From: Candidatus Zixiibacteriota bacterium
GTDB lineage: Bacteria > Zixibacteria > MSB-5A5 > JAABVY01 > JAHJOQ01
Direction: 5' to 3'
DNA: 6,771 nucleotides
NCBI GenBank assembly: GCA_024275215.1
Contig: JAJRZO010000500.1
Span: 1-6,771, forward strand
Under the pieces are notes generated by a model. The model searched no databases, was not told the DNA's origin, and saw only the letters and a list, made by a program, of their open reading frames with translations. The position numbers and the translations under genes were made by a program. Positions 6,317-6,771 of the stretch are shown here, piece by piece; the stretch's first letter is position 1; every line of letters begins with the position of its first letter.

Positions 6317-6771
6317 GTAGCCTCGCAGTTAAATTCAGCGGCAAGACTACAACATGCAAAGTCGAAATCGACTATGGCATCTCTAATTCACTTCCCTCAA
6401 TTGTAAACAAATCGACCGCTTATATTATCACTGACAAGAATCTTGTAAAATGTCATAAAGCATATTTCGACCGAATCATCAAGCACAACAATAATATCAA
6501 AGCGATGCTCGTGCTGCCCGCAGGTGAATCCACCAAGAATTATCGCACACAAATGAAGATTCACAGGTGGCTGCTTGACAATGGAGCCGACCGCGATTCG
6601 ATCTTAGTCGGTGTCGGGGGCGGCGTGATCTGCGATCTTGTCGGATTTGCCGCCGCTACTTTCATGCGGGGGGGCGAGCATGTTCTCGTTCCGACGACAC
6701 TTCTCGCCCAGGTCGATGCCTCGATTGGCGGAAAAAACGGAATCAATATGGCTGAAGCAAAAAATATGGTC
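6313..6771 (+). CDS. aroB: 3-dehydroquinate synthase, 5' part (3' end outside window)
   Basis: AroB converts DAHP to 3-dehydroquinate, the second shikimate-pathway step, using NAD+ and a divalent metal. I translated 153 residues from the ATG at 6313 to the window edge with no stop; the family is usually about 340-370 residues, so the metal-binding His residues lie beyond the window. Diagnostic motifs are LPAGESTKN (68-76), the NAD-binding GVGGGVICDLVGFAAATFMRG (split here as GGGV at 102-105, Asp108, GFAAAT and MRG), VPTTLLAQVDAS (126-137), IGGKNGIN (138-145) and AKNMV at the end. GGK normally continues TxxN; here Asn replaces Thr. A run of seven G at 6668-6674 is in frame within FMRGG. The start shares ATGA with the aroK stop. 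It supplies the next trunk step after the DAHP synthase encoded upstream. Confidence 0.97.
   Translation, partial: MSSLAVKFSGKTTTCKVEIDYGISNSLPSIVNKSTAYIITDKNLVKCHKAYFDRIIKHNNNIKAMLVLPAGESTKNYRTQMKIHRWLLDNGADRDSILVGVGGGVICDLVGFAAATFMRGGEHVLVPTTLLAQVDASIGGKNGINMAEAKNMV

Noticed and set aside
6668..6674. Run of seven G in aroB, a possible slippage or phase-variation tract
   Set aside because: The reading frame continues normally through conserved AroB motifs on both sides, the run encodes the expected Arg-Gly-Gly, and the gene is a housekeeping enzyme.
1..6771. Mobile, defence or other undescribed system in the window
   Set aside because: All but a few dozen bases are accounted for by nine conserved biosynthetic genes; no repeats, integrase, transposase, toxin or unexplained ORF is present.

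Overview
The window is a tightly packed stretch of a bacterial aromatic amino acid biosynthesis operon. Nine genes lie on the + strand with no convincing gene on the - strand. In order they are trpB (3' part only), trpA, aroH (chorismate mutase), aroF-type DAHP synthase, tyrA, aroA (EPSP synthase), aroE, aroK and aroB (5' part only). Every gene is recognisable from family motifs, and both end genes are cut only by the window edges. No RNA gene, mobile element, CRISPR array, terminator or multi-copy repeat was seen. The longest non-coding gap is 20 bases, so no intergenic region is large enough to hold a conventional promoter or leader.

Layout: positions 1-1422 carry the two subunits of tryptophan synthase (Trp branch). 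Positions 1419-3671 carry chorismate mutase, the pathway-entry DAHP synthase and prephenate dehydrogenase (entry point plus Tyr branch). Positions 3664-6771 carry four common-trunk shikimate enzymes: EPSP synthase, shikimate dehydrogenase, shikimate kinase and 3-dehydroquinate synthase. Together they supply DAHP formation, dehydroquinate formation, shikimate formation and phosphorylation, EPSP formation, chorismate to prephenate, prephenate to 4-hydroxyphenylpyruvate, and the last step to Trp. Not visible here, and needed from elsewhere, are 3-dehydroquinate dehydratase, chorismate synthase, trpE/G/D/C/F, prephenate dehydratase and an aromatic aminotransferase.

Junctions are very tight: overlaps of 23, 4, 1, 8, 4 and 4 bases and gaps of 4 and 20 bases. 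This implies one polycistronic message with translational coupling. The only regulatory domain visible is the N-terminal ferredoxin-like domain of DAHP synthase, which in the Thermotoga maritima homologue binds aromatic amino acids for feedback inhibition.

Organism: clearly bacterial (Shine-Dalgarno sites of GGAGG type, standard stop codons mostly TGA, roughly mid-range GC by eye). The mix of a Thermotoga-type DAHP synthase, a Bacillus AroH-type chorismate mutase and a class II-type EPSP synthase, together with several unusual residues in TyrA and AroE, would fit a little-studied or uncultivated phylum. The sequence alone does not let me name one.

I found no evidence of an undescribed system. 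The points worth a second look are the joint Trp/Tyr/shikimate gene order, the substituted active-site motifs in TyrA and AroE, the class II motif set in AroA, and the DAHP synthase regulatory domain beside a free-standing AroH.
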